Shown piece after piece: positions 24,301-33,312 of a DNA stretch of 64,000 nt (its first letter is position 1; every line of letters begins with the position of its first letter). The DNA is from Lineus longissimus (lineage: Eukaryota; Nemertea; Pilidiophora; Heteronemertea; Lineidae). The notes under the pieces are model-generated. The model worked only from the letters and a program-made list of their open reading frames with translations, did not search any database and was not told where the DNA came from. The translations under genes were made by a program, and so were the position numbers. Location: contig NC_088315.1 of assembly GCF_910592395.1 (NCBI RefSeq), forward strand, positions 18,395,808-18,459,807, written 5' to 3'.

Positions 24301-24579
24301 ATCATCCTAACTATATCCCCCCTCTCCCACCCACCAACTACTCGCCATCAATCATTGACATTGTGTGCTAGCCAACTGCTTCTTCGGTCAACTGCCATGA
24401 TGGCATCATCCTAACTATATACCCCCCCCCCCCCCCCCCGAGTCTTCTCGCTCACCAGCCCTATTAACGAAGAGCTCCCTATCAAGGGTTGAGCCTTCCT
24501 CATATTATTTTTTATGGCACTTATCTGCTGCCGTAGCTGCCGTACCTGACCACCACTTACCAGGTAATACATATTTACA

Positions 24580-26345
24580 TTTATATACATGTAGGCTATG
24601 TTATTATTGAAATTTAAGGCCCGAGAAAAAAAATGACGTCATCGAAAAATGAAAGGAAGTTACTGCGCATGACATGTTCTTGGAACCATCAACAACGGAT
24701 GGCATATCATTATCGATGCAAGCCAGGTTGGTTATTTTTACTTAATAATGTTATTTGTGAACACCTTATACGTGATGAATCAATAAGTTAATCACAAATG
24801 GCATGGTTCATGCACAAAATATGCGAATCAATCAATGCCGGCTTTCAGACCAAATCTGAGTGACCACCATGTACATGTATGTACATGTAATGTACAGGTG
24901 AACCAACAAAATGAAAGTAGATAAAAAGCATAATGTAGAAGATGCCTTTCTTATGATTCCTAGATGTTCTGTTGCTTGTATATATGAAATAGTCCAGCAT
25001 GTCATTTGCAGTGGATATGGGGAGAAGTTTCTGGCTAGCTTCACCAGTTTTGATTCCATTGAATAATGACTAATATTATTCTTCTTGGCTCAAGGGCACA
25101 AAAGATAATTACCGGTGCCATCTAAGTATAGCATTTTGGTTTAAAGTTGAGTGAATTTTAATGTTAATGAAGAGTGTAAATGTCACATTGAAATTGGTTG
25201 ACATCTGTTCAACAGTTTAGGAGTATAGGACTTCGTTCAATTTTCAAGATGGCAGCCATATTTGTCATGGGACTTGACTGAAAATTAGGGATATTGATCA
25301 AGGAGGATACCGCGGTGACGTCACGGCTTTTCCAAGATGGCGCTGCATATTGTAAACAAACTCGATCCACGGCCAAGGGAAAATCAAGTCATCAAAAAAG
25401 TTAGATTTTTCGCATCAAATCAGAGTTATTAGTACTTTTCTGCTATGAAATAAGTCTTCAGACAATAAGCTATCATTTGAATAATGAAAAGTGCTGTTTT
25501 GATGGGGAAAAATAGGGTTTTTTAAACCAAATAGCCGGCACCGATCTTCCAAAATTAGCGATGGTTTCAAAACAATCTCCCAGATATGGGGCAATCTCTT
25601 CATTATCATAATGGGATTTGGAGGCATGTTTACAGATTTTACAAGTTCGAGACCTGTAATACCTAAAACTCGCATAGATCCCCATAGATCCCCTCTATTT
25701 GTCGAGTTAGCGCCCCTGTAAGATCATGCATTTTCGGACACTAGAACGAAATCTTCCTGCGGATATCGCGGTTTCGGTGATGATTTAAGGAGAAATTGAC
25801 TGTTCTTAGAGTTGTATGGGACAGAAATGAGTTCATACTTCATGAATACATGAATATATTATGATATGGGCGGGCTTCTAAGTCAAAACAATAACAAACT
25901 CAACTACATCTCTACTGTATATTGCGTAGTGCATTGCCTAGTGTATTTCGTAGTGTATTTTAGCGGAGACATTATTTCCGCACTTTGGCCACGCCAAACG
26001 TCTTTTTTATTCGTGGAAGTTAATCTGCTCTGTAAATTTTATTTTACACAGGATGAATCCATACTAGGTATTGCAATATTTCATGTCTATTGGTGTTTTT
26101 GTGTACAGGAGCGCACCAGACAGTGAGACGTGGAGATGTGTTCAGTGCTGGTGCTGTCAGTAGACTGAATCTGATTGGCCATAGCGATCACTAATATGGG
26201 TCGGGATCACGTGATGTGACGTCACCGCGGTATCCTCCTTGGATATTGATAAAGAGTACATAGATACATCATCACGTGAAGTTTGGTTGCAATCCGATAA
26301 TCAGATTATCTTGCCCTTGTCATTTAAAAAGGAACGAGTTTACAA
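24580..26345 (-). repeat. Dispersed repeat copy, split by a TIR element at 25299-26241
   Basis: The segments 24580-25298 and 26242-26345 match, in reverse complement, parts of 53220-55180 and 56220-56640. The join across the insertion is seen intact in the 53-55 kb copies (TCAATATCCCTAATTTTCAG). Confidence 0.8.
25299..26241. mobile_element. 943-bp TIR element with 9-bp target duplication (Mutator-like?)
   Basis: Ends are perfect inverted repeats of 26 bp beginning CAAGGAGGATACCGCGGTGA. The 9-bp direct repeat GATATTGAT flanks it (25290-25298 and 26242-26250), and related repeats at 53-55 kb have a single copy of that 9-mer, so this is a real insertion. A 9-bp duplication is the usual length for MULE elements. 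The internal sequence has no transposase. The TIR contains CCGCGG and the CRE-like palindrome TGACGTCA. Confidence 0.75.
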
Positions 26346-26826
26346 TCACCAAGTGCCAATACATGCAATTGCAAGAAGAAGCAGCCTGCGGCAAGACCAC
26401 CATTGATTTTTTAAGCCTTTTACTAATAGCAGTTCAATAATTGTCAGTGTTTGACCGCGACGCATCAAATACTCCATGGGGTTGTGAATCTGAAATTTCG
26501 ATTGATATTCCCATTCCGAACGTTGATATTTCCACTCTTTTCAGCGAACTAACAGAAAAATCTCAAAACATGCCCCCTATTGCCAAATTAGCTAAATTCA
26601 AAATTAATTTTTTCATCAAACAATTTCTTTATAATATCTGTAGACTTGCCACAGCAAATATTTTTTCAATACCTCTCCAAATAGGCCTATGTACTTGAGA
26701 GTTAAAAACATACTCGCGTCTTATTGATAGATCTCGAACCTCCAACCTATGAATATTAATTGGTGGTATTGTCTCGCCTACTTTTAGCATCCCATGATCC
26801 ATGGTGCAGACATCGAGTACAGATAA
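26346..26826. other. No recognisable feature
   Basis: AT-rich DNA. A frame at 26441-26698 shows no known domain. Confidence 0.45.
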
Positions 26827-26867
26827 GTACGGTGGCCCATACAGGACATGCGTTTATTTTCAATATA
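26827..26867 (+). repeat. Left outer arm of the nested element stack
   Basis: GTACGGTGGCC followed by GCGTTTATTTTCAATATA. The reverse complement lies at 39817-39848 with an 8-11-bp gap difference. Thirteen kilobases of nested insertions separate the two arms. Confidence 0.5.
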
Positions 26868-27240
26868 CAGTGGAACCCCGGTTGGCGACCACCTCAGTAA
26901 CGCGACCACCCCACCAACGCGACCACGATTCTCCGGTCCCGAATGGTTTCCTCTCTAATTACCATTAAGAGACCCCCGCTAAGACGACCACCCCGGTACC
27001 CCGACCGCGACCACTGGCTTGGCCGGTCCCAAACTGAAAATCAACCCCGCTAACCCGACCACCAGGCCTAATTGCCGTAATCGGTCGCGACCGCGGCATA
27101 GTAATTAGCACCTCGCTGCCAAGCTTTGTTGAGACGGGGACAATGGCCATGGGAATACATATGAAAACAAAAAATACAATGTGATTTTGCAGGTATGATC
27201 AATTGTATAAGTGTAAATGAATAAATAAACTTTCCTTTTT

Positions 27241-27291
27241 AGCTCACCTCTTAGCAGAGGTGAGCTTATCCCATACCGTGGCGTCCGTCGT

Positions 27292-27374
<83 letters not shown>

Positions 27375-28408
27375 CGTCGTCCGTTAGCAGGGCACGTTTC
27401 GTAACTGTTAGAGCTATTGAGTTGAAACTTGGTACACATGTACCCTTATGTAATGACACCTTGGAGACCAAGTTTCGGTCCGATTCATTTCATGGTTTGG
27501 CCACCAGGGGGCCAAACGTTAAAAGTGAAAATATGCAATATCTCCCTTAATAGTAGTTGGGAAATTTTGAAAAAAATATGGTAGGTACTTCTAGCAAAGG
27601 TGCATCATATATCCTCCGGGTTTTTGATTTGACCTCCTTTTCAAGGTCACAGAGGTCAAATGGTGTAAATTGGCCGTTAGGATGTAACGATGGCACGTTT
27701 CTAAACTGCAATGACTATTGATACCAAATTTGGTACACATTTACCCCTTAGTCAGGTGATCTCAGGGACCGAAGTTTGGTCCAATATGATTCACCACTTG
27801 ACCACCAGGGGGCAAAATCCAAAAACCTTAAAAATGTGATTATTCCTTAACTTCTTGCCCGATTGCCACCAATTTGATATCATGGGTACATCTAACCACC
27901 ATACAGTAAATGTCACACAGGTTTTTAATTTGACCTTCTTGTCAAGGTCACAGAGGTCAAATGGCGTAAATTCGCCGTCAGGCACGTTTCTTAACTGCAA
28001 TGACTATTGATCACAAATTAAGTACACATGTACCCCTTGGTCAGGTGATCTCAGGTACCGAAGTTTGGTGCGATCTGATTTGCCGTTTGGCCTCCAGGGA
28101 GGGGGCCAAATCCTAAATTCTTCAAAATGCCATTATTCCCAGTAATGACTTGCCCGATTGGCACCAATTTTATATCATAGGTACATCTAATTCTAACAAC
28201 CATTCAATGTGTCACCCGGGTCTTCTTTGATTTGACCTACTGTTCAAGGTCACAGAGGTCGAATGTACTGTAAATTGGCCATTTTGGGGGAATTGTAATT
28301 GCTTGGATCTACATCAAACCTAACACTACATGACACAATACCATGCTCTTTATCCATCTTTCCTCCACATGAGGTGAGCACAATGGCCCTGGCCATTTCA
28401 TTGTCTAA
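27241..28408 (+). repeat. GAGGTGAGC element with a (GTC)n tract and three 290-300-bp internal repeats
   Basis: Begins AGCTCACCTCTTAGCAGAGG (a hairpin) and ends around GAGGTGAGCACAATGGCC. After the trinucleotide tract come three direct repeats starting with GCACGTTTC at 27392, 27693 and 27982, each containing a GGCC(A/T)CCAGGG-like segment. I infer insertion into the surrounding pogo-like element. Confidence 0.6.
27283..27384 (+). repeat. (GTC)n microsatellite
   Basis: About 33 near-perfect CGT/GTC triplets. The long arginine frames on both strands are artefacts of this tract. Confidence 0.95.
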
Positions 28409-29130
28409 CGTTTTCATGGTTTGTTTTCATCAATGAGCCAGTTCAGTACCAGACATGCGCACTCAGCAGCAGCAAAATCATGTGATTTGCGTGATTTGCA
28501 TATGAACTTATAATAAACGGCGGGTAGTTTGAAGACCACACTTATGAAAATAACAAGCTTGCGAGACGTTTGAATGTTTTATGATATGGAGAACTTGGTT
28601 GATTTACTACAGTATCATTTTATATTTCTTTAAATATTTTGACTGAAAATAGATTTGATTAAAACTGTAGCATTACTCAACTCATCATTCACGTGGAATC
28701 ATACGACAAGTTTACTTCAATCGTCACAAACAGTCGGGTACATGGAGGATGATTCACCAAATTGCCCGCAAATGCGTCACGTCGGGCAGATAATGAAACT
28801 TTGTGGCTAAAATGAGTTACAAAATTACCTTTTCTAACTCATTCTGAGAATGTAACATGTAATTTTATCGACGAACTGTTCTTGCGAGGCATGGTAACAA
28901 AACTTTGGAGCGTGCATCATCTCAATCAGGCAGCGTTGCTATGGTAGTACAGCGTACACACGCCATGCAGTCGGCAATTTTGGCGGGAAAAATAATCATG
29001 TATTTCGTCTGGGGATTCCCAACCTCGCTAACACGACCACCCCGGTAACGCGACCACTCCGACCACGGTCCCATGAGTGGTCGTGTTACCGGGGTTCCAC
29101 TGTACTGTATTTGAAAAAAATTCGTAAATA

Positions 29131-30789
29131 CAATGCGATTTTTTTTTAAATTTGAATTACAACCGCCGTCAAATTTATTTATCACCGCTGAAAATATAAT
29201 TACCACCGCGGTGGAAAATAGTATTCACAATTTCCACCGCGGTGGGAAATAATATCCACCGCGGTGGAAAATGTTTACAACCAGGATTTTGATTGGTCAA
29301 TCAGGCTGGGCTAGGAATCGGGTCATGAAGCGACGACAAGGAGGGTACTACCATGGACCGGTGCGGAGAGCTATTGTCAGCGTAACAATGAAAAAGATTG
29401 AGGAGGTAGGTCTTACCCAGGGTCATTGACATTGTATGAGTTAGGCCTACTGTTACCGGCTAAAGTCGTAGCATAGCAGGCCCTTTTTATTACGAAGTGC
29501 AAGCATTACTACACCCTTGGTCGTTGGAGTATAACTCCCGAGTCCATGCTACACCTATACCTTGTATACTAGCCTATGCAATAATGGGCATCCCCGGGGT
29601 CATCCATGCTGTATATTTGATGTATCCACTATAAATTATGCTACCTCGTGCTACCTGTGCACGTGTTGACCCATATCCCATTGCTCTGCTCACAATCGTG
29701 GTTGTAAACATTTTCCACCGCTGGTGGATATTAATTTCCACCGCCGTGGGATTATTTTAATAATAATGATAATAATATTTTTAAATGATTTATAGTGCCA
29801 GAATCCGCTCAGAGTGATCGTTGACACTTAACAAAAGAGAGACATATTAAGAGTGGTAGCGACCAAAGAGATAGGATTTAAGATGCGATTTGAAGACCGA
29901 GATGCTGGCACATTCTCTCGCACTGCGTGGAAGTTGATTCCAGAGCCTTGGGGGCTGCATTGGAGAAGGCTCGGTCGCCAAACGTTATCAACCTACTCCT
30001 TGGTCGCACCAACACTGGGCCAACAGATGAGGAACGGAGACTGCGTCTAGGTTGGTAGACTTCTATGAGGGAGGATATGTAATGTGGGGCTAAATTGTTT
30101 AAGCACTTAAATACAAGGAGTAGGATCTTATACTCTATCCTGTCCCGGATATGGAGCCAGTGGAGGTCGTTCAGCACTTGAGTAATATGATCTGACCTGA
30201 AAACACCAGTGATGACACGAGCAGCACAATTTTGAACTCTCTGGAGTCTGCCAATGGCATTTGCAGGCAGGCCAAGTAGCAGTGCGTTCAGACCATCCAA
30301 TCTGGAGGTGACAAGGGCATGAACAAGGGTTTTTGTGGCATCAAGTGTAAGGATTTTTCTGATAAGACCAATATTGTGAATTTGGAAGTAGGCTGACTTG
30401 CATAGAATTTATGTGTCAGGCCATTGAGAGGTGTTCGTCAAAAATAGCGCCGATGTTATGTGCATGAGGCAATGCTGACATAAGCTGATCTCCTATTTTA
30501 ATGGACAGGGGATGGTCAATGCTTAATTCCTGCCGTTGATAGCCAGATGATACAAGGATATAAATTCTGTCTTGTCGTCGTTGAGTTTCAGAAAGTTGAT
30601 GGCCATCCATTCCCGCACCTCTTGGATGCAGCTTTCTAACTTAGCAAGAGCATCTAGTGTATCATCCCACCGCAGTGGGAATAATTTTCAACCGCGGTGG
30701 GAAATATATTTTCGACAGTGGGGATTATATTTCCGGCGGTGATAAATAAATTCGACAGCGGTTGTAATTCATTAAAAAAATCGCATTGT
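29131..30789. mobile_element. Element with inverted ends rich in CCACCGCGGTGG palindromes, carrying a LINE fragment
   Basis: The left end (29131-29285) begins CAATGCGATTTTTTTT and holds several 12-bp palindromes CCACCGCGGTGG in a TTTCC...GGAAA context. The right end (30660-30789) is the diverged reverse complement, finishing AAAAAAATCGCATTG. Additional palindromes lie at 29712-29748, just before the LINE fragment. No transposase is seen. Confidence 0.6.
29757..30660 (-). mobile_element. 5'-truncated LINE (CR1/L2/Rex-like) 3' end
   Basis: The frame 29878-30300 encodes the C-terminal part of a non-LTR reverse transcriptase: RVQNCAARVITG, HWLHIRDRIEYKILLL, NLAPHYISSLI, RSRLITFGDRAFS and a terminal AAPKALES, a conserved tail of the CR1/L2/Rex group. 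Upstream, another frame carries LSIKIGDQLM and NIGAIFDEHLSM, the end of the palm region, so the copy is frame-broken. It ends at an AT-rich tail (29757-29775 in plus orientation). Inserted inside the CCGCGG element. A shorter near-identical piece is at 55352-55752. Confidence 0.85.
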
Positions 30790-31167
30790 AATTGTATTAT
30801 CTCTTTCAGTCCTAGCCATGTATTGTGCCGTAAGTCCTAGATCCAAGGCGTTTTTGGGAAAAAAGCAATATTTCAAGATTTTTTTATTAAAAACTACTCG
30901 CCCTATCTGCACTTGCTTGATGTCATTGGAAAGGTCTTGATCTTGCCTCTAGGCTCATTACAAGCCTATGTATCCATACAGTCATGTTTTTTCAATAATA
31001 CAGAGTATTCAACTAATTTTCGCACTTCGAAAAGTTCCCGAAGAATAGGCGGAAGTCACTTTATCCCTTTTGAAATTATAAAGTCAGTCATGATATAAAC
31101 TTTTGTTGTCTTATCCTTTATAAACTGAATAGGAGTCATAAAGGAACAATGTCTGGGAGTTTCAAAG

Positions 31168-31412
31168 TGTGGTGATCTGGTAGCTCTTGGTGTGTTGGCC
31201 TTAGGCCAGATGGCGCCACCAGTCTCTTCGGAGGCTGCCGGGTGACAGGACCATGATGAGACACCGTAGGAGTGGGGAGGGTGAAGACGGCATGGTTTTA
31301 GATGAGATGTGAGGATTCTGTGTCGAAGGAATAAAGGAGTTTTATAGACATGAAGGTATGTTAGCGTGAGTTAATGCCGAGCAAGGAGAAGTACCCCCTA
31401 CGAAACTTCACA
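31168..31412 (+). repeat. 5' LTR
   Basis: Begins TGTGGTGATC and ends ACTTCACA. Contains AATAAA (31330-31335). Two good splice-donor words follow it: GAAG|GTATGT (GT at 31356) and AGC|GTGAGT (GT at 31366). The only difference from the 3' LTR is T versus G in CCCCC(T/G)ACGAAAC. Confidence 0.95.
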
Positions 31413-31413
31413 C

Positions 31414-31430
31414 TGGTGACAGCTGTACAG
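31414..31430 (+). promoter_or_regulatory. Primer-binding site candidate
   Basis: TGGTGACAGCTG starts one base after the LTR. TGG complements the CCA end of a tRNA, as expected for priming; the tRNA was not identified. Confidence 0.55.
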
Positions 31431-31951
31431 GAATTCTGGACCCGATCGCAGTTAATTTCCCAACTTTGCCGGCCCTATCTGACACTCGCGCTTGCGTGCG
31501 GGCTTGTTGTATATACTGCGGCAGTGTATTACGGCCTCTTGTTTTTACGCCGTTCGTTTGTGTGCTACTGTGCTATATTTAATTGAGTTTTGTGTCGGGT
31601 GAGCACTGCAGGCATTGCCTAGACACAAGCATTAGTGAGTTGTAGCGCCGTGGTTGGCTTTCATGAACTTTCTGCCTGGATTTTTAGTATAATTATATTG
31701 CCAGTCTCGCGCACTGCATGGCTGGTACTGGGCTAGTCCACAAGTGCGAATGTATGGTGGCCTGTTAGGTGTGCTAACGCTCTGTTCTGCATTACCAGTG
31801 GTACACGCTCTGTAGTGCCAATCACTATAGTATTGTTCATTAGTTAATGATATTGTGTTTCTATTGCGGTAATTCTGGTCGGCTATTTGTTGTGGTGGGA
31901 GAGTATACTTGTTTATTGCATATTCATTAAGTATTATCGAAACTCATAAAT

Positions 31952-33223
31952 ATGGCTGAATTCTTTGATGTGGTGACGGATCAGAATTGTAGAACTCCGA
32001 TAGTGCAGGGGGGTGTGGTCCCGGCCATGGACACCCCACGAGGACCACCGAGGGCTGCTGGAATATGTGCACCACCAGGTCACAACCCTTACCGAAGAGT
32101 GGGATTTGAGGACTTCCAGCGTAGTGGTCCCCGTACATTGAACCTGTCCCCGGCATCACCTGGTACACCCGCTTTGAGAGCCAGTAGTACCCCGCTTCCA
32201 CCAGTGACCCCTGCTGGACAGAGGACACGGGAAGATTTGGATGCTGGTGCAGACAAGGGAGAATTGATGTCATCATTTCTGGACTCGTTTACATCCTTAG
32301 TCGAGAGCAGATTGAAACAGGAGGGGACGGCCCGACATTCCTCGGCTAAAGTGCAGGCCCCCAAACCATTTATGGTTAATCAGAGCTTTCGGATATGGCT
32401 TGAGCGCTTTAACACCTATGCTGACCTGACAAAAATACCTGTGTCGGAGAGGAGGCAGCAAATTCTATCGCGTCTTGACCATCAAGCATACATGGCTGTA
32501 GCAAATTTGCACTTGGCCCCTTCCTTGACGTATGAGGAGTTCTCTAGTGCACTTGAGCATAGATTCCACAATGTGACCCGTGAGGACTATAAACTACAAT
32601 TAAGGGCAGGCACACAGGGAAGCTCTGAATCTTACGAAACATTTGCTGACGTTTTATTGGAATTGGCCCTAAATGCTTATCCAGAAAGTGGGTTTTCCCT
32701 ACAACAAGAGATGGCAAAGGACCAGTTTCTGTTGGGAGTGACTGCCACAGAACCTGTTAAGCAACAACTTCTCATTAGTTCCCCAAAATCCGTGGGAGAA
32801 GCCATAAGGAAAGTGCGTCAGCTAGAGGCTGCACAGCTCCTTCTCAAACAGGGGACCAGGCAGCGTGAGGATAGGAATGATGGTAGTGCATCATCCGGGA
32901 AAGGCAGGGTGGCAAGTGCTACCTCTGGGACCACTGCACCGAAAGCAGATTCGGACATAAGCAAGGTTCTGGACCTGCTGCAGAAGATGGAATCCAGGAT
33001 AAGCAAGTTGGAATCCACCGGCACAACAAATTCTGAGAGGACGTCTGAGGACATGCGCTGTTGGCGTTGTAAGGAGTGGGGTCACCAGGCCCGTCAGTGC
33101 CCAACCATAGAGTGCTATAACTGTCATGGCACTGGACATATGGCCAGGTCTTGCCCCCAGAATGATCAGGAAAACTCCAAGTCGGGGTCGTCACGGGGCG
33201 GACGGACCCTCAGACATCAGTAG
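31952..33223 (+). CDS. gag: Gag polyprotein of the gypsy element
   Basis: 423 residues. The N-terminal 100 residues are low-complexity and proline/glycine-rich. Residues about 135-300 resemble a retrotransposon gag (capsid) domain (LERFNTYADLTKIP, TYEEFSSALEHRF, DQFLLGV, AIRKVRQLEAAQ). Two CCHC zinc knuckles follow, C370-C373-H378-C383 and C388-C391-H396-C401, which bind element RNA during packaging. The frame ends at TAG (33221-33223), overlapping the pol frame by 58 nt. ATG 31952 is the first start after the leader that opens this frame. Confidence 0.93.
   Translation: MAEFFDVVTDQNCRTPIVQGGVVPAMDTPRGPPRAAGICAPPGHNPYRRVGFEDFQRSGPRTLNLSPASPGTPALRASSTPLPPVTPAGQRTREDLDAGADKGELMSSFLDSFTSLVESRLKQEGTARHSSAKVQAPKPFMVNQSFRIWLERFNTYADLTKIPVSERRQQILSRLDHQAYMAVANLHLAPSLTYEEFSSALEHRFHNVTREDYKLQLRAGTQGSSESYETFADVLLELALNAYPESGFSLQQEMAKDQFLLGVTATEPVKQQLLISSPKSVGEAIRKVRQLEAAQLLLKQGTRQREDRNDGSASSGKGRVASATSGTTAPKADSDISKVLDLLQKMESRISKLESTGTTNSERTSEDMRCWRCKEWGHQARQCPTIECYNCHGTGHMARSCPQNDQENSKSGSSRGGRTLRHQ
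33169..33175 (+). promoter_or_regulatory. Candidate -1 ribosomal frameshift site
   Basis: GGAAAAC lies in the gag-pol overlap (33166-33223), in the phase G GAA AAC required for a -1 shift into pol. The first triplet is not three identical bases, so it is a non-canonical slip sequence. GC-rich DNA follows (33179-33208). Confidence 0.4.
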
Positions 33224-33312
33224 AAGCTCCAGCTGGCATTTGGTGTGGGAATGAGTCACTGGTTCTCCGAGGTAACGTTCTGGCTACCTCCGAGAATGGC
33301 ACTGCTCTAGAT

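Larger units (their letters stand above)
19034..24507 (+). repeat. Four tandem copies of a 1.36 kb unit with A-B-A-B higher-order structure
   Basis: Units begin at about 19034, 20395, 21752 and 23146, each opening with TTAGGGAGCTCTTAAGCGAG and closing with an inverted match, GAAGAGCTCCCTA, so each unit is itself a TIR element. Units 1 and 3 share variants not found in 2 and 4 (for example CTTGTCTCTTG versus CATGTCTCTTG). A module of about 130 bp is inverted in units 2 and 4. A C-run near each unit's end varies in length. Frames of 75 codons (+) and 114 codons (-) recur in the units; both strands are open, so coding is doubtful. Confidence 0.9.
26868..29102. mobile_element. Pogo-like TIR element (CAGTGGAACCCCGG ends), itself interrupted
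   Basis: The left end is CAGTGGAACCCCGGTTGGCG; the right end (about 29085-29102) is the inverse, CCGGGGTTCCACTG. Both are flanked by TA. CAGTGGAACC-type ends with TA duplication are characteristic of pogo/Tigger elements. The internal sequence has irregular GCGACCAC words near both ends, no transposase, and is split by the repeat at 27241-28408. Confidence 0.6.

Noticed and set aside
27244-27550. Long poly-arginine frames on both strands
   Set aside because: They are translations of a (GTC)n microsatellite.
27241-28408. A coding gene in the GAGGTGAGC element
   Set aside because: Internal 290-300-bp direct repeats with stops in every frame; only repeat structure is supported.
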